A DNA stretch of 64,000 nucleotides, from assembly GCF_900109935.1 (NCBI RefSeq), contig NZ_FOBV01000010.1, forward strand, positions 62,001-126,000, in the 5' to 3' direction. Below the pieces are notes generated by a model. The model did not search any database. It worked only from the letters and a program-made list of their open reading frames with translations, and was not told where the DNA came from. Positions 1 to 7,348 of this stretch are shown piece after piece. The position numbers and the translations under genes are program-made. Source of the stretch: Chryseobacterium taichungense (GTDB lineage Bacteria; Bacteroidota; Bacteroidia; Flavobacteriales; Weeksellaceae). Positions within the stretch are counted from its first letter, which is position 1. Each line of letters begins with the position of its first letter.

Positions 1-60
1 TATGTATTCCTGATCGATGAAAAACAGCTTAAAGAATCACAAAACCAGCAAAATAAATAA
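1..60 (+). CDS. traM: C-terminus of probable conjugative transposon protein TraM (partial)
   Basis: An open frame enters from the window edge and reads 19 codons ending in ...KQLKESQNQQNK before TAA at 58-60. The traN start follows one base later. In Bacteroidota conjugative transposons traM lies directly before traN, so the fragment is most likely its C-terminus. The piece is too short to identify by sequence alone. Confidence 0.45.
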   Translation, partial: YVFLIDEKQLKESQNQQNK

Positions 61-61
61 A

Positions 62-931
62 ATGATGAAAACATTATTATACAGCCTACTGCTGTTCACC
101 GCAACATTGTTCACTGCACAAACTGCCACCCCTGAGCAGATCATTTCTGATCTGCCGGAACTTGAGATCACGGAAGGAATCAACCTGCATATGATCTCGC
201 CTGAACCGATTCAATATGTTGACCTTTCCACCGATAGGCTGACCGGCGATCTTCCAGCCAGCAATATCGCAAGAATTAAAATTACCGATACTGGTATTTC
301 AGATAAGGACAAGAAGAAACAATCCATCTCTTTTTTCAGCGGAGACACAGTGGGTATCATCACCGTTGTCGGTCAGTCTTTCATCGCACAGTATAAAGCG
401 GTCTACAGAAGCCCCGACAACCTTAATACCATTACTAACATCCACATTCAGCCCGAAGCGATGCAGCCCATCGAGTTTGACAAAATGAGCTTCTCAAACC
501 GTGAGCTAAGGAAATTTGCCTTGGACATCATTCAGAATAAGACCGATAAAAAACCAGTCAGAACAGAAAACAACCTGAATCTCAGTATGCAGCTTAACAA
601 TGTATATGTGATGGGTGATTACATCTTTCTGGATATGACCTTTAAAAATACTTCCAATCTAAGCTACGACCTGGAAGCGCTTAAGTTTTCCATTGAAGAT
701 AAGAAGATCCATAAGGCGACCAACAATCAGAGCATTGAAATGACACCGGTATTTCAGCTAAATCCTCAAAAGCACTTCAGAAAAAACCTAAGGAATATTT
801 ATGTATTTAAAAAATTCACTTATCCGAACTCGAAAGTAATGATGATCCGGTTGATTGAGGAACAGCTCTCAGGAAGGACCATTGAAATGAAAGTGAACTA
901 TTCGGATATCCTTAAAGCGGACACCTTCTAA
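62..931 (+). CDS. traN: Conjugative transposon protein TraN (DUF4138)
   Basis: The 289-residue protein is a periplasmic or outer-membrane-linked part of the Bacteroidota conjugation machine. I place the start at 62 because the residues from there (MMKTLLYSLLLFTATLFTAQ) form a clean signal peptide, whereas the 15 upstream in-frame codons are charged. The C-terminal half has the TraN pattern: a stretch on untypically worded 'D..FKN.S.L.YD', then KIHKATN, a TPVF segment, and a final SGRTIE...SDILKADTF close to the ending of Bacteroides TraN. It follows traM by one base and is followed 37 bases later by the coupling-protein gene, so it belongs to the tra operon. Family assignment is from remembered TraN sequence features; the biochemical role in the family is not well defined. 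Confidence 0.85.
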   Translation: MMKTLLYSLLLFTATLFTAQTATPEQIISDLPELEITEGINLHMISPEPIQYVDLSTDRLTGDLPASNIARIKITDTGISDKDKKKQSISFFSGDTVGIITVVGQSFIAQYKAVYRSPDNLNTITNIHIQPEAMQPIEFDKMSFSNRELRKFALDIIQNKTDKKPVRTENNLNLSMQLNNVYVMGDYIFLDMTFKNTSNLSYDLEALKFSIEDKKIHKATNNQSIEMTPVFQLNPQKHFRKNLRNIYVFKKFTYPNSKVMMIRLIEEQLSGRTIEMKVNYSDILKADTF

Positions 932-968
932 CAGGCTAGGCCTGAGCTAATTTTTTAAATAAAAAGAA

Positions 969-2963
969 ATGCAAGAGCAACAACATCAGATCAAAATCTA
1001 CGGATTCCTGCAAAAGGCAGTTTATGCGGTCGTTGCATTGGATTGTGCTTCGCTGTTTTACCTGAATGCGGATGTTCCGGTCGTGTCTAATCTCCTGAAG
1101 AACTTCTCGAAGATGAGCTTTATTTATCCACCCATTAATGCTAAGTTTGCCACACTCCTTTTGATTGGGTTGGTTGCTATCGGCACGAAGGCTAAGAAAA
1201 AGAAAGATCTCAACCTAGCTAAGGAGATCATCGTCCCAATTGTCTTGGGACTGGTAATGATGTTCTGTTCCCTATTATGGCAGAAGGAAGCAGGAGACAC
1301 TAAGCTTCCAAAAGTCTTCCCCGGGATGAACCTGTACCAGGTCATTTATGCAGTTCTCTCTTTTCTGGGTGCTGTAATTCTTCAAATGGGCGCAGACAGC
1401 ATCTCTAAGTTGATGCAGCAGAAAATGGGGAAAGACCGGTGGAATGTGGAAGAGGAATCTTTTGACCAGAACAAAGAACTGGTCGATACCGATACCAGCA
1501 TTAATATTCCTTATTTGTTCCGTTACAATGCAAAAATCAATAAAGGCTGGATCAATCTTAATCCTTTTCGCGGAACTATGATCATCGGAACGCCAGGCAG
1601 TGGAAAGTCATTCGGCGTGATCAATCCTGCCATCAGGCAGATGATCGCCAAAGGTTTCTGCTTGTGCATTTACGACTTCAAGTTTCCGGATCTGGCCCAG
1701 ATCGCCTACTATCACTATTTGATCAAAAAAAGTAAAGAATCGGGATATAACCATCAGTTTCACGTCATCAGCCTGAACGAGGTCGAGAGATCAAAAAGGG
1801 TCAATCCTTTTCATAAAAAGTATATCCAAACACTGGCAGAAGCACAGGAAATGGCGGAATCGATGGTATCCTCACTACAAAAAGGCGGAAGCAGCTCCGG
1901 CGGAGGATCGGATGCATTCTTTACCCAATCTGCGATCAACTTCCTGTCATCCTGCATTTATTTTTTTGCCACCCTGGAAAATGGGAAATACTCGGACCTG
2001 CCGCATATTCTTTCCTTCATGAACCGTAGCTACCAGGAAATTTTTGACACGCTGTTTACCAACGAAGAAATTGGTTCACTCCTTTCTCCCTTCAAAACGG
2101 CATATGACAATAAAGCTTTTGACCAGTTGGAAGGACAGATCGGGACTTTGAAGATCTTTCTTTCCAGACTAGCTACGAAAGAAAGTTTCTGGGTTTTTTC
2201 CGGTGATGAAGTGGAGCTGAAAATTACCGACAGGGAAAATCCTTCTATATTGATTTTAGCTTCAGACCCAGGAACACAGGATATTAACTCTGCGCTGTAC
2301 TCTTCGGTACTGAACAGAACGCTGCGTTTGGTCAATTCCAAGCACAATCTGCCGGGAGGCATTATTGCTGATGAGTTTCCGACCATTTATATCCACAAAA
2401 TAGACAACGTGGTCGCAACAGCAAGAAGCAACAGCGTTGCCGTGTTGCTAGGGCTGCAGGAAATTCCTCAGCTCCGGCAGTTTTACAAAAAAGAAGTAGC
2501 AGACACCATATCTGCCATTGTCGGAAATATCCTTTCCGGTTCGGCCAGGGACAAGAATACACTGGACTGGCTGGAAAAACTATTTGGTAAGATTAAGCAG
2601 AAATCCTATTCCCAATCGATATCACAACAGGGAACAACGACCAGTATTAATGAGAAAATGGACCACATGATACCCGCCGGAAAAATAGCCGCATTAAAAA
2701 CCGGTGAAATGGTTGGGATGATTGCTCAAGGCGAAGAAAACGATACCGACGAATACAAGACATCAGCAATTCATGGAAAGATCAATCTGGATATGAATGC
2801 CATCAACGAAGAAGAGCAAAACTACGCTCCGATGCCGGTCTACTATTCATTTTTGGATAAGAGGGGAATTAACCGCAAAGAGGAAGTACTGATGAGCAAT
2901 TTCCGGAAGATCAATAAGGAAGTGGAACTCATCGTAAATGAATTTATAAAATCAGCTTCATGA
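969..2963 (+). CDS. VirD4/TraG-type type IV secretion coupling ATPase
   Basis: This 664-residue inner-membrane ATPase should recruit the relaxase-DNA complex to the conjugation channel. Hydrophobic segments at about 13-33, 60-73, 86-104 and 122-141 form the membrane anchor. The Walker A motif GTPGSGKS is at 207-214, and the Walker B strand GGIIADEFP at 463-471. The stretch after Walker B (NVVATARSNSVAVLLGLQEIPQL) matches the TraM-recognition/TraG C-terminal region of coupling proteins. The length is usual for the family. The gene ends with a 4-base ATGA overlap with the M23 peptidase gene, which suggests translational coupling. It could be named mobC or traG by different schemes, so no symbol is given. 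Confidence 0.88.
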   Translation: MQEQQHQIKIYGFLQKAVYAVVALDCASLFYLNADVPVVSNLLKNFSKMSFIYPPINAKFATLLLIGLVAIGTKAKKKKDLNLAKEIIVPIVLGLVMMFCSLLWQKEAGDTKLPKVFPGMNLYQVIYAVLSFLGAVILQMGADSISKLMQQKMGKDRWNVEEESFDQNKELVDTDTSINIPYLFRYNAKINKGWINLNPFRGTMIIGTPGSGKSFGVINPAIRQMIAKGFCLCIYDFKFPDLAQIAYYHYLIKKSKESGYNHQFHVISLNEVERSKRVNPFHKKYIQTLAEAQEMAESMVSSLQKGGSSSGGGSDAFFTQSAINFLSSCIYFFATLENGKYSDLPHILSFMNRSYQEIFDTLFTNEEIGSLLSPFKTAYDNKAFDQLEGQIGTLKIFLSRLATKESFWVFSGDEVELKITDRENPSILILASDPGTQDINSALYSSVLNRTLRLVNSKHNLPGGIIADEFPTIYIHKIDNVVATARSNSVAVLLGLQEIPQLRQFYKKEVADTISAIVGNILSGSARDKNTLDWLEKLFGKIKQKSYSQSISQQGTTTSINEKMDHMIPAGKIAALKTGEMVGMIAQGEENDTDEYKTSAIHGKINLDMNAINEEEQNYAPMPVYYSFLDKRGINRKEEVLMSNFRKINKEVELIVNEFIKSAS

Positions 2964-3772
2964 AAACATTTATAACATCCTTTTTGATCGGGTTGCTTTT
3001 TTCTTTTAAATGCTCTTTGTATGGGCAATTCAACACACTGACGCTTGGATCGCCAAAAAAAACAGAGAATCTGGCCGTTGTAGAAAAGATGGAAGAGACT
3101 AAGGATTTGAAGCAGAAAAGCGACAACAGATTCTGGAAGGCTATTTTTACCACCATCTCCAAAGCAGACCTGAAAAGAGAACTGGACTCTTTGAAAACAA
3201 TCATCAAAGATAATTCAGACAACAACGACAAAAAATGGAGAATACAAAAAATCCAGGACTCGTTGATTTTACAGCTGCAAAGTCAGTTGATTAATAATGA
3301 ACAAAAACGATCTTTTTCTATAAGAAGCAATGACTATGAAAATGAAACCGGAGAACCAAAGTTTTCAAAGATCGCAATGCCATTAAGTAGATCTGTCTCC
3401 GTGACATCTCCTTACGGAATGAGAATACATCCAATATTTGGACAATCAAAAATGCATAACGGTATTGACCTGAAAGCCCGCTATGAGAATGTGTATGCCG
3501 TGATGGATGGTGTGGTTACCGCTGCAGGATGGGATCTCAAAGGCGGCGGAAATTATATCAAAGTAAAACATTTCAACCGTTTTGAAACAGCTTACCTGCA
3601 TCTCTCGGAAATCTATTACAAAGTTGGGGAGCTGGTAAAAGCCGGATTCATCATTGCCAAAAGCGGCAATTCCGGAAACTCCACCGGTGCGCACCTGCAT
3701 TTCTCAGTCAGGGAAAACGGGAAACATATTAATCCTATCCGTTTTCTCAATGACCTTACTGAAGCGAATTAG
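2960..3772 (+). CDS. M23-family (LytM-like) metallopeptidase of the conjugation module
   Basis: The 270-residue protein is predicted to cut peptidoglycan so that the conjugation apparatus can cross the wall. It has a signal peptide (1-23), a charged, possibly coiled region (about 35-120), and a C-terminal M23 domain from about 140. The domain shows zinc ligands H166 and D170 in HNGID, a further His in YLHL (H214), and the HLHF motif at 245-248. The catalytic set looks complete, so it is probably active rather than a degenerate LytM factor. It overlaps the coupling-protein stop by 4 bases. Inference: it takes the place of the lytic transglycosylase that many conjugation systems carry; the substrate bond is not visible from sequence. 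Confidence 0.85.
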   Translation: MKTFITSFLIGLLFSFKCSLYGQFNTLTLGSPKKTENLAVVEKMEETKDLKQKSDNRFWKAIFTTISKADLKRELDSLKTIIKDNSDNNDKKWRIQKIQDSLILQLQSQLINNEQKRSFSIRSNDYENETGEPKFSKIAMPLSRSVSVTSPYGMRIHPIFGQSKMHNGIDLKARYENVYAVMDGVVTAAGWDLKGGGNYIKVKHFNRFETAYLHLSEIYYKVGELVKAGFIIAKSGNSGNSTGAHLHFSVRENGKHINPIRFLNDLTEAN

Positions 3773-3815
3773 TGGCTTGCAACATCCTATCAAAATTAAC
3801 AAAAAACATCATCTT

Positions 3816-4508
3816 ATGGAACATCACAATTTACCCACCGAAGACCTCAAAACCTACGGAATAATCAATGAAGACCTGACTTTTTCAAAAAAGTTAAGCG
3901 CTGACGACATCCAAAAGTTTCTCCAAGGCTATACGATTGTCGCTGATAATGACAGGAACCGCGCTACTTTTCAGCTTACCAATAACAATACGCAGCTGAA
4001 GGTCATCTTTCTGGAACGGGACAAAAGACTTGCGGAAATTCTGGAACAAAGCAAAGAAAAAGTCCAGTACACGGACATCAAAGACCTGTCAAAGACTCCC
4101 AACGAATGGAATATCGAAAAAAAAGCATTCATCTTCGATAAGGAAAACAGCAAAACAGTGGAATTCGATTTTATTAAAAATGCCACTGAGCTCACCGCTA
4201 TTATTGCCGATCAAAAGGACCTTCAGGAACTCAGCCGCTATAAAGCCGAACTGCAGAAGCTGAAAAATTACCGCCACGATAAAATCGACCAGTACCCGGA
4301 AATCGCCAAGGAAATCGCAAATGATATGAATATTGTTTCCAGGGAACTTAATGCCGTGACGAGGATAGCTGTCGAAGATAAAAGAATTAACAATAGTAAT
4401 TCTGATGTTCAACTCAATGTCAATGACAGGGATATGTATGAAGATGCCAACCGGATGCGGGAAAATGAGGAACAACAGCTGGATGAGAAACGAAGATTCA
4501 GAAGATAA
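3816..4508 (+). CDS. Conserved hypothetical protein of the conjugative element
   Basis: I do not recognise a characterised family. The 230-residue protein is soluble, charged and probably mostly helical, with no signal peptide. A start at 3816 (MEHHNLPTEDL) is chosen over the upstream in-frame start at 3654, because that extension lies inside the M23 gene in another frame and reads as poor protein. The middle is rich in Lys, Asp and Glu and the C-terminus (about 195-230) is acidic and then basic, ending in KRRFRR. Its last 26 bases overlap the start of the next gene, so the two are probably translated together. Nothing shows an enzyme motif. Confidence 0.6.
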   Translation: MEHHNLPTEDLKTYGIINEDLTFSKKLSADDIQKFLQGYTIVADNDRNRATFQLTNNNTQLKVIFLERDKRLAEILEQSKEKVQYTDIKDLSKTPNEWNIEKKAFIFDKENSKTVEFDFIKNATELTAIIADQKDLQELSRYKAELQKLKNYRHDKIDQYPEIAKEIANDMNIVSRELNAVTRIAVEDKRINNSNSDVQLNVNDRDMYEDANRMRENEEQQLDEKRRFRR

Positions 4509-6597
4509 ATTCTTTGAAAGTCTTGATGCTTTCAAAAATAATAAAACACCCTATTTCAAAAATGTAACAATGGATCTATTTGAAAATTACCATCAACTCT
4601 CCAAAGAATTGCAGGCAGTCCTGGATAAATGGCAGCAAAAAGAAGCCAGCACAGGACTTGATTATAAAGATTGTAAAGCGTTCCAGGAGGAATGTGAAGC
4701 GGTTGGCTATACCTTCGACTACCAGTTAGATGGCCAGCCTTTCGATTTACGTCCCATCAACTTGCAAAGTCCCCGATTACAAGAAGAGGATGATCATCTT
4801 CAGAATTCAGTGGCTATTAAAGCAGGAAATAATCTTAGCTGGTATGATCAATATATTACGCCGCTGTCAAGGGCTTATAAAGATTTTATAAAAGAGATGG
4901 AGCATACTTCTTCCGAGCATTTCTTCCGTGACGGAGAACGGAAATTTACCGCGCAGGAGAAAAAATTTATGCAGATTTACGCTTACAGAGACATACGAAT
5001 TCTAAACGAGGCAGATCGGCAAAAATTAATTACCGATACCTGGGCGAAAGAACTGAGCAACAGGACGGAATTAAGTGCCGGTATGAGCTATGCGCAGAAC
5101 GATGAAAAGCAGGCTTATCATTACCGCAAGTATGAAGCGGAAGCCGCAAAATCGGATGCAAAAGAAATACCCCATACCGAGGAGCCGGACTATGAAGAAA
5201 ACAGGAAGCCGGCATCTTCCCTACCAGCGGGCTGGAATTGGTTCGATTACGATGATGGAAGCGGTTCCCTACAAAGTCCAACCGGCGGGAGTTACTATAG
5301 CTATGATCTGCAAACCCAGGAATACCACTTACCGTTCGGCAAAAATGAGTGGACAGGTATGAAAGACCTTTCTGAAAATTCAGCGAGCCTGAACGAATTT
5401 AAAGTTTTCGCAGAAAATGACCTGAAAGAAAAGGCCGTACGCAACCATATATCTCCGAAGCTTTCCGAACAGGAAATTAATGATCTGCTTCATCACGATA
5501 ATAGTACAAAACAGAAAAAATTTTTGCTGAAAGATCTAAACATCACCCAACACCAAAGAGAGAGCTATCAGGAAGAGATGGAATTCGGAACTACAAACGG
5601 AGACTACTCACTCACTGAACATCAATTAAGACAACTGCCGGATTTCATTGATGGCCATTATCTATCTAAGAATGATAAATACGAGTTGGCTTATGGATTA
5701 CTTCAAAAACAGCAGTATGCAGAAGCCTACTCCATCTTGCCTGGCGGTGAAATTATCAAAATGTTCCTGGATGAAGAAGAGATGTCAGCATACAGGCCAA
5801 TAACAATGAATGAAATACAATATAACAATCAAAATCCAAACATTATGGAAACACAAAAAGATTTCGACCAGGTACAATACCTGAAGGACCAGCTGAAATA
5901 CCTCGGTTTTGGAGAAGGCGAACAGCTTCACAAAGATTTAGAAAAAGGAATTGCTGCTAAAAAACAGCAGTTTGAGATTAAAACCGGTTCCGATAAAGCA
6001 TCACCCGGCAACCAGGTAGATTTCACGCTGAAATTCAACAAGACAGAAAGAGGGGGTATTTTTCTCAATGCCTACCACGCCAAACTCACAATGGAGAACA
6101 GCGAAGATCGTTCCCACAATTTTCCGGTCAGCAGGGATAATAATTTTACCGCTAAGGAAGCCATTAATCTTTTAGAGGGACGAAGTGTGAAGACCGAGTT
6201 TCTCAACCCTAAGACCCAGGAAGAAGCAACCGCCTTTGTTCAGTTTGATTTCGGTCGCCCTAAAACTGAAAAAGACAACTATTATTTTCAGAACTTCCAC
6301 GAAAAGTACGGTGTTGATACAGCGAAGATCGTGGACAAAGCGGAGCTGGTATTTGACAAGCCGGAATGGAAAGACAACGCGATAAAATCTCTGGAGAAAG
6401 GAAATATTGTCAAGGTAAAATTCAAACAGGATGATTCGGTCATAGAAGGCAAAGCTGTTCTCGATCCCCAGAACCGAAACCTTAAGCTCTATGACAACGA
6501 TATGAACCGGCTTAATACCAACAAGCCTTTGGAAGGGCTGGAACAGGATCATAAACACGAAAAGAATAACGTGAAAGAGCAGAGCATCAAGCGATAA
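4483..6597 (+). CDS. Large conserved hypothetical protein of Bacteroidota mobile elements (DUF3945/DUF4099-like)
   Basis: The 704-residue soluble protein has no signal peptide or membrane segment. The start at 4483 is the first good one inside the upstream gene (26-base overlap); an alternative is 4570 (MDLFENYHQ). The middle (about 240-290) is Trp/Tyr-rich and looks like a small compact domain. The part from about 455 (YLKDQLKYLGFGEG) to the end resembles proteins annotated with DUF3945/DUF4099 in Bacteroidota elements, many of which are parts of polyvalent proteins delivered or expressed early after transfer. That resemblance is from memory and is weak. The gene is followed by a strong terminator at 6621-6656, closing the tra-linked operon. 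Confidence 0.55.
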   Translation: MRNEDSEDKFFESLDAFKNNKTPYFKNVTMDLFENYHQLSKELQAVLDKWQQKEASTGLDYKDCKAFQEECEAVGYTFDYQLDGQPFDLRPINLQSPRLQEEDDHLQNSVAIKAGNNLSWYDQYITPLSRAYKDFIKEMEHTSSEHFFRDGERKFTAQEKKFMQIYAYRDIRILNEADRQKLITDTWAKELSNRTELSAGMSYAQNDEKQAYHYRKYEAEAAKSDAKEIPHTEEPDYEENRKPASSLPAGWNWFDYDDGSGSLQSPTGGSYYSYDLQTQEYHLPFGKNEWTGMKDLSENSASLNEFKVFAENDLKEKAVRNHISPKLSEQEINDLLHHDNSTKQKKFLLKDLNITQHQRESYQEEMEFGTTNGDYSLTEHQLRQLPDFIDGHYLSKNDKYELAYGLLQKQQYAEAYSILPGGEIIKMFLDEEEMSAYRPITMNEIQYNNQNPNIMETQKDFDQVQYLKDQLKYLGFGEGEQLHKDLEKGIAAKKQQFEIKTGSDKASPGNQVDFTLKFNKTERGGIFLNAYHAKLTMENSEDRSHNFPVSRDNNFTAKEAINLLEGRSVKTEFLNPKTQEEATAFVQFDFGRPKTEKDNYYFQNFHEKYGVDTAKIVDKAELVFDKPEWKDNAIKSLEKGNIVKVKFKQDDSVIEGKAVLDPQNRNLKLYDNDMNRLNTNKPLEGLEQDHKHEKNNVKEQSIKR

Positions 6598-6620
6598 GAG
6601 AAATACCTGACCCTAATTCG

Positions 6621-6656
6621 AAAGCGGTAGGTTTTGTGATCTGCCGCTTTTTTTTT
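6621..6656 (+). terminator. Rho-independent terminator after the 704-residue protein gene
   Basis: AAAGCGGTAG at 6621-6630 pairs with CTGCCGCTTT at 6641-6650 (one G-T wobble) around a 10-base loop, followed by a run of T to 6656. It ends the operon that began with the tra genes. Confidence 0.8.
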
Positions 6657-6667
6657 AAATCAACACG

Positions 6668-7348
6668 ATGAAAATAAAATTGACACGATTATCCATTGCA
6701 CTGATGTTAATCCTGAGTTCCTGCCACCAAGAAATTAAATCCGAGAAAGGCGGAATTGATATTATTTCCAATGTCTATTTCAACGCTTCCAAAGGACTGG
6801 ACGAGATGCAGAGTTTTCATATTTCCAAAATAAGCTATTCTGAGGATGATCTGATAGAGATCGTTCCCGACCGAAGCTTTCCGGAAATGAGTAAGCAGAT
6901 TTATTATATCAATGATTCTCTATGTTATCCGATAGGCTCCGAAAGAAAAACCACCATATTATCAGAGATTGCCTTAAAACAAAAGCCATTGCTGGTGTGG
7001 CAGAAGAAAGAAGGTGCCGTATTTTCAAAAGAATGGATACCGAATTACCGCAACAGAAGAAAATTATCTGATACCATTTTGTTTGGAAAGCAGTACAAAC
7101 GCTTCGAGATCAATTCGCCCTGGAACTATACCCGTTTCTATATCTACCCCACCGACACCATCCTGCCCTACTCATTGTACCGACACGCTGAACAGGATTA
7201 TCACGGAAGGCTGGAACGTATCGACTCTTACAATAAAAAGAATGACATTTTTGTCACCCTCCAATTGATCCCTAGAAAAAGCTGGGATGAGTCTGCCCGG
7301 GAATTATTTGAGTTTAATCGTTTTGTAACACGCACTAAAAATGAGTGA
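6668..7348 (+). CDS. Putative lipoprotein of the conjugative element
   Basis: The 226-residue protein starts with a lipoprotein signal peptide; the lipobox reads LSSC with the lipidated Cys at residue 19, followed by charged residues. The mature part mixes beta-rich segments with aromatic residues (for example SPWNYTRFYIYPTD around 155-168), and I recognise no family. It starts 12 bases after the terminator and ends with an 8-base overlap with the polyvalent protein gene (ATG at 7341 within its last codons), so it is translationally linked to that gene. A surface lipoprotein of an element could act in entry exclusion, but nothing here proves it. Confidence 0.6.
   Translation: MKIKLTRLSIALMLILSSCHQEIKSEKGGIDIISNVYFNASKGLDEMQSFHISKISYSEDDLIEIVPDRSFPEMSKQIYYINDSLCYPIGSERKTTILSEIALKQKPLLVWQKKEGAVFSKEWIPNYRNRRKLSDTILFGKQYKRFEINSPWNYTRFYIYPTDTILPYSLYRHAEQDYHGRLERIDSYNKKNDIFVTLQLIPRKSWDESARELFEFNRFVTRTKNE

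Noticed and set aside
3654..3815. Upstream start of the 230-residue protein at 3654
   Set aside because: This part lies wholly inside the M23 catalytic domain in another frame; the ATG at 3816 gives a sensible protein.
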